From Okibacterium sp. HSC-33S16 (GTDB taxonomy: Bacteria; Actinomycetota; Actinomycetes; Actinomycetales; Microbacteriaceae), in assembly GCF_024171565.1 (NCBI RefSeq), contig NZ_JALJZZ010000001.1:992001-1056000 (forward strand): 64,000 nucleotides of DNA, read 5' to 3'. The translations under genes and the position numbers were made by a program. The notes under the pieces were generated by a model, which made no database searches, was not told the DNA's origin, and saw only the letters and a program-made list of their open reading frames with translations. Below, piece after piece: positions 57,225-64,000 of this stretch (position 1 is the first letter of the stretch; each line of letters opens with the position of its first letter).

Positions 57225-58465
57225 GGAGTGACGCGCACTCCCTTGCCGACGACGGTCAATCCGGACTCGGTCACGGTGAAGCCGCGAGCACGGTCCCTGG
57301 CGTGATCCACACCGATGGTCGCCCCAGCCTCAACCACGACGTCCTTGTCGAGGATGGCGCGCTGCACCACCGCGTCAGGCTGAACTTCGACCCGGTCGAA
57401 CAGCACGCTGTCGACGACTCGCGCACCCGACTCGATTTTCGACCACGATCCCAGCACACTGCGCTCAATGTGCGCTCCGGAGATCAGCGACCCGAGCGAG
57501 ACGATCGAGTCGATGGTCGTGCCGAGGTTACCCTTGGCATCGCGAACAAACTTCGCCGGGGGAGAGTTCAGCTGCTGGCTGAAGATCGGCCACTCGTTGT
57601 TGTAGAGGTTGAAGATCGGCAATGTCGAGATGAGGTCCTGGTGGGCCTCAAAGAACGAGTCGATCGTTCCGACGTCTCGCCAGTAGTACCGGTCTCGATC
57701 GGTTGACCCTGGAACGTCGTTGTGCTTGAGGTCATAGACACCGGCGTCGCCAGCGTCGACGAAGGCCGGGATGATGTCCCCACCCATGTCGTGGTTCGAG
57801 TCGGTGCGTTCGCCGTCACGGATGACAGCCTCGATCAGCGCCTCCGTCGTGAAAACGTAGTTGCCCATTGACGCGAGCACCTCGTGCGGCGCGTCGGCAA
57901 GCCCCTCAGCATCGGTGGGCTTCTCGAGGAACTCGGCGATCTTGGTCGGGTCGTTCGGGTCGAGCTGAATCACACCGAACTGGTCGCTGAGTTCGATCGG
58001 CTGGCGAATGGCGGCCACTGTTGCGCCACGGCCCGAGTCGATGTGTGCCTGGACCATCTCACGGAAGTCCATCCGGTAGACGTGGTCCGCGCCGACCACG
58101 ACAACGATGTCGGGCTTTTCGTCTCGAATGAGGTTAAGGCTCTGCAGGATCGCATCGGCGGAGCCGGAGAACCACCGCTTACCCAGCCGCTGCTGGGCGG
58201 GCACGGACGCCACATAGGAGTTCAGCAAACCGGAGAGCCGCCACGTCTGCGACACGTGCCGGTCCAGGCTGTGCGATTTGTACTGGGTGAGCACAACGAT
58301 CTGGGTCAGCCCCGAGTTGATGAGGTTGGACAGGGCAAAGTCAATAAGCCTGTACTGACCAGCGAACGGGACTGCGGGCTTCGCTCTGTCGGCCGTGAGG
58401 GGCATCAGGCGCTTGCCCTCACCCCCGGCGAGAACGATGCCAAAGATCTTCTTCGATGCGACCAT
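57221..58465 (-). CDS. glgC: Glucose-1-phosphate adenylyltransferase
   Basis: 414 residues. [22 protein letters not shown] (first part about 12-28) binds the nucleotide; [27 protein letters not shown] (about 121-132) and a C-terminal left-handed beta-helix with repeated I/V-hexads follow. Makes ADP-glucose for glycogen or maltose-1-phosphate synthesis. Divergent from glgA across 47 bp. Confidence 0.96.
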   Translation of the reverse strand: MVASKKIFGIVLAGGEGKRLMPLTADRAKPAVPFAGQYRLIDFALSNLINSGLTQIVVLTQYKSHSLDRHVSQTWRLSGLLNSYVASVPAQQRLGKRWFSGSADAILQSLNLIRDEKPDIVVVVGADHVYRMDFREMVQAHIDSGRGATVAAIRQPIELSDQFGVIQLDPNDPTKIAEFLEKPTDAEGLADAPHEVLASMGNYVFTTEALIEAVIRDGERTDSNHDMGGDIIPAFVDAGDAGVYDLKHNDVPGSTDRDRYYWRDVGTIDSFFEAHQDLISTLPIFNLYNNEWPIFSQQLNSPPAKFVRDAKGNLGTTIDSIVSLGSLISGAHIERSVLGSWSKIESGARVVDSVLFDRVEVQPDAVVQRAILDKDVVVEAGATIGVDHARDRARGFTVTESGLTVVGKGVRVTP

Positions 58466-58512
58466 GCCCCCAAGACTATTGCCTGCCCCAGAGCTGTACT
58501 AGCGTTCGTGTC
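58466..58512. promoter_or_regulatory. 47-bp divergent glgC/glgA promoter region, both leaderless
   Basis: For glgC, TAGTCT (58473-58478, minus strand) is seven bases before the ATG at 58465. For glgA, TAGCGT (58500-58505, plus strand) is seven bases before the ATG at 58513. The two start sites face away, and any -35 elements must overlap the opposing promoter. Confidence 0.5.
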
Positions 58513-59703
58513 ATGCGAGTTGATCTCTTGACCCGGGAATTTCCCCCGGAGGTATATGGCGGAGCCGGAGTGCACGCCGCAGAACTGGTGACGGCCATGC
58601 GCACCGACATCGATGTCACCGTGCGGTGTTTCGGTGCTGAGCGCAGCGAGCCCGACACGTTTGCCTACGGGATTCCCGCTGAATTGTCCGGAGCCAATCC
58701 CGCCCTGACCACTCTCGGTACCGATCTGCTGATGGCGCAGGACGCCGGGGGAGCGGACCTCGTGCATTCGCACACCTGGTATGCGAATGGCGCAGGCCAT
58801 CTCGCCAAGCTGCTCCATGGCATCCCGCACATTGTCACTGCCCACAGCCTTGAGCCTCTTCGGCCGTGGAAAGCCGAGCAGCTGGGCGGCGGTTACCGCG
58901 TGTCGAGCTGGATCGAGAAGACGGCCTTCGAAGCAGCGGATGCTGTCGTGGCCGTCAGCAATGGAATGCGGCGTGACATTCTGCGGAGCTATCCGGCGCT
59001 GGATGAGTCTCGCGTGCACACCATCTACAACGGCATTGACCTCTCACAGTGGCGACCGGTGTCTGACGACGATCTCGTGCGGTCCCTCGGTATCGACCCA
59101 AGCCGGCCCAGCGTGGTTTTTGTCGGACGGATCACCCGTCAGAAGGGGCTGCCGTACCTCTTGCGCGCTGCAGCGCTGCTGCCGCCGGACGTCCAGCTCG
59201 TCTTGTGTGCCGGCGCGCCGGACACCCCGGAGATCCTCGCTGAGGTGGAGGCGGGCGTCCGTGAACTGCAAAAACAGCGCTCGGGTGTTGTCTGGATCGA
59301 CCGCCTGTTGCCCCGCAACGAGCTGTGCGCCATCCTCACCGTCGCCACGACCTTCGTCTGCCCGTCCGTGTATGAACCGCTCGGCATCGTCAATCTGGAG
59401 GCCATGGCCTGCGGCGCCGCTGTCGTCGGCACGGCAACCGGTGGAATCCCGGAGGTCGTCGACGACGGCGTGACCGGTCGGCTCGTGCCGATCGAGCAGG
59501 TGACCGATGGCACAGGCACCCCGGTGGACCCCGATCGCTTTGTCGCTGACCTCGCCGCGACACTGACGGAGGTCGTTTCCGATCCGGAACGGGCTCGTCG
59601 AATGGGCGAGGCCGGTCGGAAACGGGCGGAGTCAGAGTTCAGCTGGGCCCAGATTGGCACACAGACCATTGAGTTGTACCGATCGGTACTCGCCGGATCC
59701 TGA
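58513..59703 (+). CDS. glgA: Glycogen synthase / maltose-1-phosphate synthase (GT4 family)
   Basis: 396 residues. MRVDLLTREFPPEVYGGAG (1-19) is the actinobacterial type start. GT-B fold with HSHTWYANGAGHLAKLL, the phosphate-binding FVGRITRQKGLPYLL (about 202-216) and the E-x7-E pair in VYEPLGIVNLEAMACG (about 291-306). Actinobacterial members of this group (GlgM) make maltose-1-phosphate from ADP-glucose and glucose-1-phosphate, the substrate for GlgE; others are called glycogen synthase. GlgE is not in the window. Confidence 0.92.
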   Translation: MRVDLLTREFPPEVYGGAGVHAAELVTAMRTDIDVTVRCFGAERSEPDTFAYGIPAELSGANPALTTLGTDLLMAQDAGGADLVHSHTWYANGAGHLAKLLHGIPHIVTAHSLEPLRPWKAEQLGGGYRVSSWIEKTAFEAADAVVAVSNGMRRDILRSYPALDESRVHTIYNGIDLSQWRPVSDDDLVRSLGIDPSRPSVVFVGRITRQKGLPYLLRAAALLPPDVQLVLCAGAPDTPEILAEVEAGVRELQKQRSGVVWIDRLLPRNELCAILTVATTFVCPSVYEPLGIVNLEAMACGAAVVGTATGGIPEVVDDGVTGRLVPIEQVTDGTGTPVDPDRFVADLAATLTEVVSDPERARRMGEAGRKRAESEFSWAQIGTQTIELYRSVLAGS

Positions 59704-59748
59704 CCGGCGCACCGGTCCGAATGGACGAGGGGATGGCTCTCGTCCGGA

Positions 59749-59760
59749 TAGGCTTGAAGC
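59749..59760 (+). promoter_or_regulatory. Predicted leaderless promoter of the ABC ATPase gene
   Basis: TAGGCT at 59749-59754, six bases, ATG at 59761. The six-base gap (TGAAGC) has no ribosome site. Confidence 0.45.
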
Positions 59761-60543
59761 ATGTCGAGCGTTTTGCAGTTGAGTGATGTTTCGGTCGTGC
59801 GCAATGGCCGTGCGATCGTGGATTCCGTGTCCTGGTCAGTCCAACCTGACGAGCGTTGGGTCGTTCTCGGCCCCAACGGCGCTGGGAAGACCACGGTGCT
59901 TCAACTGGCGTCGACGCTGATGTATCCGAGCCGCGGAACGGTTGACATCCTCGACTCTGCGCTCGGCAAAGTCGACGTCTTCGAGCTTCGTCCCCGGATC
60001 GGTATCGCCTCAACGGCGATGTCTCGCCGGGTCCCAGCTGACGAGAGCGTGCTCAACGTCGTCATGACAGCGGCATATTCGGTCACCGGACGGTGGAACG
60101 AGGAATACGAAGACATCGACATCAAGCGTGCGAAGCGTGTCCTGGCCGAGTGGCACCTCGAGGAGCTGGCCGACCGCACGTTCGGCACCCTCAGTGACGG
60201 CGAGCAGAAGCGAGTGCAGATTGCCCGCGCCGTGATGACCGACCCCGAGCTGCTCCTCCTCGATGAGCCGGCCGCCAGCCTCGACCTGGGCTCTCGTGAA
60301 GAGCTCGTGACGCTCCTCGGCGGGTACGCGCAGTCCGAAGAGTCACCGGCCATCATCATGGTCACCCACCACGTTGAGGAAATCCCTGTCGGCTTCACCC
60401 ACGCGCTGCTGTTGAAGGACGGCGGCATCGTCGCGAGCGGACCGCTTCGCGAGGCGCTCACTTCGGAGAGCCTGACGACGACCTTCGGGCTGCCGATCGA
60501 ACTGAGCGAGAATAACGGGCGGTTCTCTGCCCGTGCCCAGTAA
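59761..60543 (+). CDS. Stand-alone ABC transporter ATP-binding protein
   Basis: 260 residues. Walker A VLGPNGAGKTTV (about 36-47), a signature that reads TLSDGEQKRVQIAR (S-D-G instead of S-G-G, about 147-160), Walker B LLLDEPAASLD (about 168-178) and H-loop THHVEEIP. No permease or binding protein is adjacent, so the transported substrate or other role is unknown. Related ATPases are annotated as iron or molybdate importers, without proof. Confidence 0.88.
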   Translation: MSSVLQLSDVSVVRNGRAIVDSVSWSVQPDERWVVLGPNGAGKTTVLQLASTLMYPSRGTVDILDSALGKVDVFELRPRIGIASTAMSRRVPADESVLNVVMTAAYSVTGRWNEEYEDIDIKRAKRVLAEWHLEELADRTFGTLSDGEQKRVQIARAVMTDPELLLLDEPAASLDLGSREELVTLLGGYAQSEESPAIIMVTHHVEEIPVGFTHALLLKDGGIVASGPLREALTSESLTTTFGLPIELSENNGRFSARAQ

Positions 60544-60667
60544 CGCTGTCTATCTGATAAAGTAGGTAGCTGGCCCGAGGGGCCACAAGCTTTCTTGCCG
60601 CACGTCGAGTTTTTTGAACGTGAAGCGCGAGACTGAAACAATCCACACGACTCACAAGGAAGTCCTC

Positions 60668-60919
60668 ATGAAGACTGACATCCACCCCGACTACCAGGCT
60701 GTAGTTTTCCGCGACCTCGCTTCGGGCGCAACGTTCCTCACCCGTTCGACGGTGACCAGCTCCAAGACCATGGAGTGGGAAGACGGAACCACCTACCCGG
60801 TGATCGACGTTGAAATCTCCTCGGAGTCGCACCCGTTCTACACCGGCAAGCAGCGCATCATGGACTCGGCCGGTCGTGTCGAGAAGTTCAACCAGCGCTT
60901 CAAGGGCTTCGGCGCCTAA
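60668..60919 (+). CDS. rpmE2: 50S ribosomal protein L31, type B
   Basis: 83 residues with [16 protein letters not shown] and [22 protein letters not shown]-like features (HPFYTGKQ at about 57-64). It has no cysteine, so it is the zinc-independent paralogue that replaces L31 under zinc limitation. AAGGAAG precedes the ATG. The 124-bp leader contains TAAAGT at 60558-60563 as a possible -10 box and a GGCCC/GGGCC stem, but I see no clear Zur box. Confidence 0.95.
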   Translation: MKTDIHPDYQAVVFRDLASGATFLTRSTVTSSKTMEWEDGTTYPVIDVEISSESHPFYTGKQRIMDSAGRVEKFNQRFKGFGA

Positions 60920-60934
60920 GCCACAGCTTTTTCA

Positions 60935-60974
60935 CAAAGAAAGACCCGCAACCACTGTTGCGGGTCTTTCTTTG
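60935..60974 (+). terminator. Intrinsic terminator after rpmE2
   Basis: CAAAGAAAGACCCGCAAC, loop CACT, GTTGCGGGTCTTTCTTTG. An 18-bp perfect stem with A- and T-rich ends, so it may work in both directions. Confidence 0.92.
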
Positions 60975-61072
60975 TGTGTTCGGGCCCGGCGTGACGGAAG
61001 CGAACGCAGGCACGCGACACGGCGCGTCGCTGATCGACGCACGCAGGCGGCATCCGCTTTCCGCAGAATGCG

Positions 61073-61774
61073 TCAGCGAACGGGCCAGCCCGCCGAGGCG
61101 ACGTATGTCGCGTCTCGGGTGCGCCGCATGTACTCCTGGAAGCTGTCTGACTGCTCCTGGCACCATCCGGTCTGAAGCGTGTGCAGTTCGAGCGCATCGA
61201 TGTCGAGGGCCCGTTCGTGAGCACGAGCGATCGCCTGGGCCACCCGCCCCGCCGCGATGGCATCGGCGCCGGCGTCGTGAGCGTCGGTGAGCTCTACACC
61301 GTAGAAGGCAGCAGCGGCTTCGAGCGTGCGCTTGCCCTTGCGGTACTTGTCGAGCGCTTTGTCGATGACCAGCGGATCGATGACAGGCATCGGGTTGCTA
61401 AGCGGCGGGATGCCGTGACGCAACGCCTCGTTGAACAGCAACGACAGGTCATACGGCGCGTTGTAAATCACGACGGGTGTGCCCTCGTCGAAGATGTCAC
61501 GGAGGGTCTCAACGATCTCGGCGACCACAACGGGTGCGGAGCGACCCACCGACCGTGCGTACTCGGTTGTGATGCCGTGCACGGCGGTCGCCTCGCTCGG
61601 GATCTCGACGCCCGGGTCGGCGATCCAGTCGCGACGACGCAGGACGATGCCGTCTTTGTCGAGAACCCCGACGTTGGCGGAAACGATGCGGCTGGTTGTC
61701 ACGTCGATACCGGTGGTCTCCAAATCGAAGACGGCGAGCGATTCTGACCAGTGTTTGACAGCTGTTGTTTCCAC
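61073..61774 (-). CDS. DnaQ-like 3'-5' exonuclease
   Basis: 233 residues. ExoI motif AVFDLETTGID (about 14-24, catalytic D and E), ExoII in VIYNAPYDLSLL (about 101-112, N-x-x-x-D type), and ExoIII in DAHDAGADAIAAG (about 163-175, H-D-A-x-x-D). A stand-alone exonuclease domain, possibly proofreading or RNA-trimming; no BRCT or other fused domain. The GTG at 61774 is preferred because TAAAGT ends seven bases upstream; the GTG at 61783 overlaps that box. Confidence 0.88.
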   Translation of the reverse strand: METTAVKHWSESLAVFDLETTGIDVTTSRIVSANVGVLDKDGIVLRRRDWIADPGVEIPSEATAVHGITTEYARSVGRSAPVVVAEIVETLRDIFDEGTPVVIYNAPYDLSLLFNEALRHGIPPLSNPMPVIDPLVIDKALDKYRKGKRTLEAAAAFYGVELTDAHDAGADAIAAGRVAQAIARAHERALDIDALELHTLQTGWCQEQSDSFQEYMRRTRDATYVASAGWPVR

Positions 61775-61787
61775 GGTTGTCACTTTA
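61775..61787 (-). promoter_or_regulatory. Predicted leaderless promoter of the exonuclease gene
   Basis: TAAAGT at 61782-61787 (minus strand), seven bases, then GTG at 61774. Confidence 0.4.
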
Positions 61788-61810
61788 GGCGCGACGACCG
61801 ACAGCCCCTC

Positions 61811-63544
61811 TCAACCGCGACGGTGTTGCGAAAACGGCGAGTCGGTCTGGCGTGCAACGTGCAGCCAATAGAAGCTCTGCGTGCCGATCGTGAGGGTCAC
61901 GGTGCCCGTGTCGTCGAACGGAGGAAACTCACCTCCGCCGAACAGGTCGAACAGCCGACACCCGGCGAGTTCCGGCGCCGAAATGGTCGTCGCGATCGGA
62001 TGGTGCGAGAAACTGAAGACGCAGAGGATCTCTTCCTTCTCGTCGCCGAACCGAGTGGTCCCACGGTAGCTGCGAACAAAACTCAGCACCGATTCGTGAC
62101 TGGAGTTCAGGACGTCGATGCTCCCGAGCCCGAACGCCGGGTGGCTACGCCGGACGTGGATCACGTTGCGAACCCAGTGCAGCAATGACCGGGACTGCGC
62201 GAGCTGTGACTCGACATTCACGAGTGTGTAGTTGAACACCAGCGACTGCACAACGGGAAGGTACAGCTTCCCGGGGTCAGCCGATGAGAAGCCGGCGTTC
62301 CTGTCGGGAGTCCACTGCATGGGCGTGCGTGACGAGTCCCGATCGGCGAGCCAGATGTTGTCACCCATCCCGATTTCGTCGCCGTAGTAGATGAACGGGC
62401 TGCCCGGTAAGGAAAATAACAGTGCGTGCGCCAGCTCAAGTTCCGCGCGGGAGTTGTCGAGCAGGGGAGCGAGCCGCCGGCGAATGCCGATGTTCGCGCG
62501 CATGCGGGGGTCGTAGGCGTACCAGCCGTACATCGCCTGCCGATAGTCCTCACTCACCATCTCCAGCGTCAACTCGTCGTGGTTGCGCAGGAAGACGGCC
62601 CAGCCGGCCCACTCCGGAACCTCCTGCGTTTCCGACAGGACCCGTGCGAGTTCTTCGGCCTGCTGGGATCGGAGCGAGTAAAAGATGCGTGGCATGACCG
62701 GAAAGTCGAACGCCATGTGGCACTCCGGCTCCTCGTCGGTGCCGAAGTACTCGGCAACCTCGCGTGGCCATTGGTTCGCCTCGGCGATGAGCACGCGTCC
62801 CGGGTATTCAAGATCCACCATGGCGCGAAGCTTCTTGACGAAGTCGTGGGTCTTCGGTTCGCCCTCCCCGTTTCCCTCATCCGATTCGTACAGGTACGGA
62901 ATTGCATCGAGACGGATGCCATCAACTCCGAGATCAAGCCAGTACCGCACGGCCTCGAAAATGGCTTCGTGCACGGCGGGGTTCTCGAAATTGAGGTCAG
63001 GTTGGTGCGAAAAAAACCGGTGAAAGAAGAACTGGCGGCGAACGGGGTCGAAGGCCCAATTGGAGTCTTCGGTGTCGGTGAAGATGATCCGGATGTCGGG
63101 CCACTTTTCGTCGGTGTCACTCCAAACGTAGAAGTCGCCGTACGGGCCGTCGGGATCCTCGCGGGACTCCTGGAACCATCGGTGCTGGTCGGAGGTGTGG
63201 TTGAGCGGCATGTCGATGACGATGCGCATGTTGCGCTCGTGTGCCTTGGTGACGAGGTCGCGGAACTCCTCGAGGGTGCCGAACTCCGGGAGAATGGCGC
63301 GGTAGTCAGACACGTCGTACCCGCCATCGCGCAGGGGAGAGGCGTAGAACGGCGGAAGCCACAGCGCGTCGATGCCCAGCCATTGCAGGTAGTCGAGGCG
63401 GGTGGTCAGGCCCTGCAGGTCACCGGCGCCGTCGCCGTTACTGTCGACGTACGAGCGCACCATCACCTCGTAGAAGATCGCCCTGCGATACCAGAGTGGA
63501 TCACGCGCAAGGCCGGGTAGCTGGATAGGAGCGGTGAATGTCAC
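61811..63544 (-). CDS. treS: Trehalose synthase (maltose alpha-D-glucosyltransferase), GH13
   Basis: 577 residues. The (beta/alpha)8 barrel of GH13 is clear: IFYEVMVRSYVDSNGDGAGD (about 23-42), VIDMPLNHTSDQH, the nucleophile region GVDGIRLDAIPY (about 211-222), the acid/base LIAEANQWP (about 254-262) and FLRNHDELT (about 320-328). Interconverts maltose and trehalose; with GlgE-pathway enzymes it routes trehalose to alpha-glucan. No fused maltokinase domain. GTG start at 63544. Its stop lies about 27 bp before the exonuclease start on the same strand. Confidence 0.93.
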   Translation of the reverse strand: MTFTAPIQLPGLARDPLWYRRAIFYEVMVRSYVDSNGDGAGDLQGLTTRLDYLQWLGIDALWLPPFYASPLRDGGYDVSDYRAILPEFGTLEEFRDLVTKAHERNMRIVIDMPLNHTSDQHRWFQESREDPDGPYGDFYVWSDTDEKWPDIRIIFTDTEDSNWAFDPVRRQFFFHRFFSHQPDLNFENPAVHEAIFEAVRYWLDLGVDGIRLDAIPYLYESDEGNGEGEPKTHDFVKKLRAMVDLEYPGRVLIAEANQWPREVAEYFGTDEEPECHMAFDFPVMPRIFYSLRSQQAEELARVLSETQEVPEWAGWAVFLRNHDELTLEMVSEDYRQAMYGWYAYDPRMRANIGIRRRLAPLLDNSRAELELAHALLFSLPGSPFIYYGDEIGMGDNIWLADRDSSRTPMQWTPDRNAGFSSADPGKLYLPVVQSLVFNYTLVNVESQLAQSRSLLHWVRNVIHVRRSHPAFGLGSIDVLNSSHESVLSFVRSYRGTTRFGDEKEEILCVFSFSHHPIATTISAPELAGCRLFDLFGGGEFPPFDDTGTVTLTIGTQSFYWLHVARQTDSPFSQHRRG

Positions 63545-63660
63545 TGAATTCCAATCACGTCGCGGTGAGGGTAATCAAGTGCTCGCTGAGTACTCGAGCA
63601 AAGTCTAGGCGCGGGCCCTCGGTGTGAACGTCAGCGACAATGCCTAAACTGGGAATCGTC

Positions 63661-64000
63661 ATGACACCTAAATCGCCATACTCCGCCCTCCTCGGCCGCA
63701 TCCCGGTCACGAAGCACTCGGTGTCGATTGGCGGGAGCCGCACAACGTGGTGGGAGTATGGCACCCCGTCTGACCAGCCGACACTCGTGCTGGTGCACGG
63801 GTTCCGCGGCGATCATCACGGCCTCGAGCCGGTCGTTGCCCATTTGCCGGGCTTTCACATGATCAGCCCTGACCTTCCCGGCTTCGGAGAGAGCGAGCCG
63901 CTGCGGCTCAGTCATCACGACATCGACGGCTATGCGGGCTGGCTTCACCGGTTCGTCGACGCACTCGAGCTCGATACGCCGCCCGTTCTTCTCGGTCACT
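63661..64000 (+). CDS. Alpha/beta hydrolase, 5' part (runs off the window)
   Basis: The first 113 residues are present. Oxyanion-hole region LVLVHGFRGDHHG (about 43-55), SPDLPGFGES (about 73-82) and a helix with YAGWLHRFVDAL lead to PPVLLGH at the window edge, exactly where the G-H-S nucleophile elbow should follow. A GGGA lies near the ATG at 63661, and TAAACT at 63645-63650 is a possible -10 box with a very short leader. Substrate unknown. Confidence 0.88.
   Translation, partial: MTPKSPYSALLGRIPVTKHSVSIGGSRTTWWEYGTPSDQPTLVLVHGFRGDHHGLEPVVAHLPGFHMISPDLPGFGESEPLRLSHHDIDGYAGWLHRFVDALELDTPPVLLGH

Overview
The window looks like chromosomal housekeeping DNA of a high-GC Gram-positive bacterium. 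The best guess is a pigmented member of the Microbacteriaceae (Actinobacteria). Supporting signs are strong G/C preference at third codon positions, frequent GTG and TTG starts, the actinobacterial genes rbpA, whiA, opcA and the ANTAR regulator pdtaR, a seven-gene C50 carotenoid locus, and the order rpsA/coaE/uvrB/uvrA/uvrC/rapZ/whiA/gap/pgk/tpiA/secG/rbpA. No taxonomic marker such as rRNA is present, so the genus is not asserted. I found no insertion sequence, prophage, CRISPR array or convincing defence system.

Layout. 1-5.9 kb: end of a CinA-like gene, then idi facing away from a fully overlapping crtE-crtB-crtI-crtYe-crtYf-crtEb operon for a cyclic C50 carotenoid. 5.9-9.7 kb: six poorly characterised genes, a strong hairpin and tRNA-Leu(CAA). 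9.8-17.3 kb: pdtaR, a thioesterase, polA, a DUF885 peptidase-like protein, an SDR39U1-type epimerase and an ATP-grasp protein. 17.3-30 kb: rpsA, a TetR regulator, coaE, uvrB, pcm, uvrA, uvrC, rapZ, whiA. 30-34.6 kb: sodA, then gap-pgk-tpiA, secG, rbpA. 34.6-42.8 kb, minus strand: tkt-tal-pgi-zwf-opcA-pgl, the pentose phosphate operon. 43-54.2 kb: haem A synthesis (ctaB, ctaA), the sufB-sufD-Rieske-sufC-sufT iron-sulfur operon, a PatB-type lyase, an ABC-F ATPase, and SURF1 with two small partners. 54.3-64 kb: fabG, a Cys-rich pentapeptide-repeat protein, serB-glgC facing glgA, an ABC ATPase, rpmE2, an exonuclease, treS and the start of an alpha/beta hydrolase.

How the genes fit together. IPP made available by idi is elongated by CrtE, condensed by CrtB, desaturated by CrtI, prenylated by CrtEb and cyclised by CrtYe/CrtYf. 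Central carbon genes (upper glycolysis and pentose phosphate) sit in two facing operons separated by a bidirectional terminator. CtaB, CtaA and SURF1 serve the aa3 oxidase. GlgC, GlgA and TreS point to glycogen/trehalose storage.

The most notable non-gene signal is a recurring arrangement in which a TANNNT -10 box lies exactly 6 or 7 bases before the start codon. It is seen at about a dozen genes (crtE, pdtaR, polA, uvrB, uvrA, patB, glgC, glgA and others) and implies leaderless mRNAs. A second is an over-represented, strand-skewed octamer CGGATGCC. I did not find a system I could defend as wholly new; the best unexplained material is the 5.9-9.3 kb hypothetical cluster, the pentapeptide-repeat gene with its palindromic flanks, and a geneless stretch at 43955-44350.
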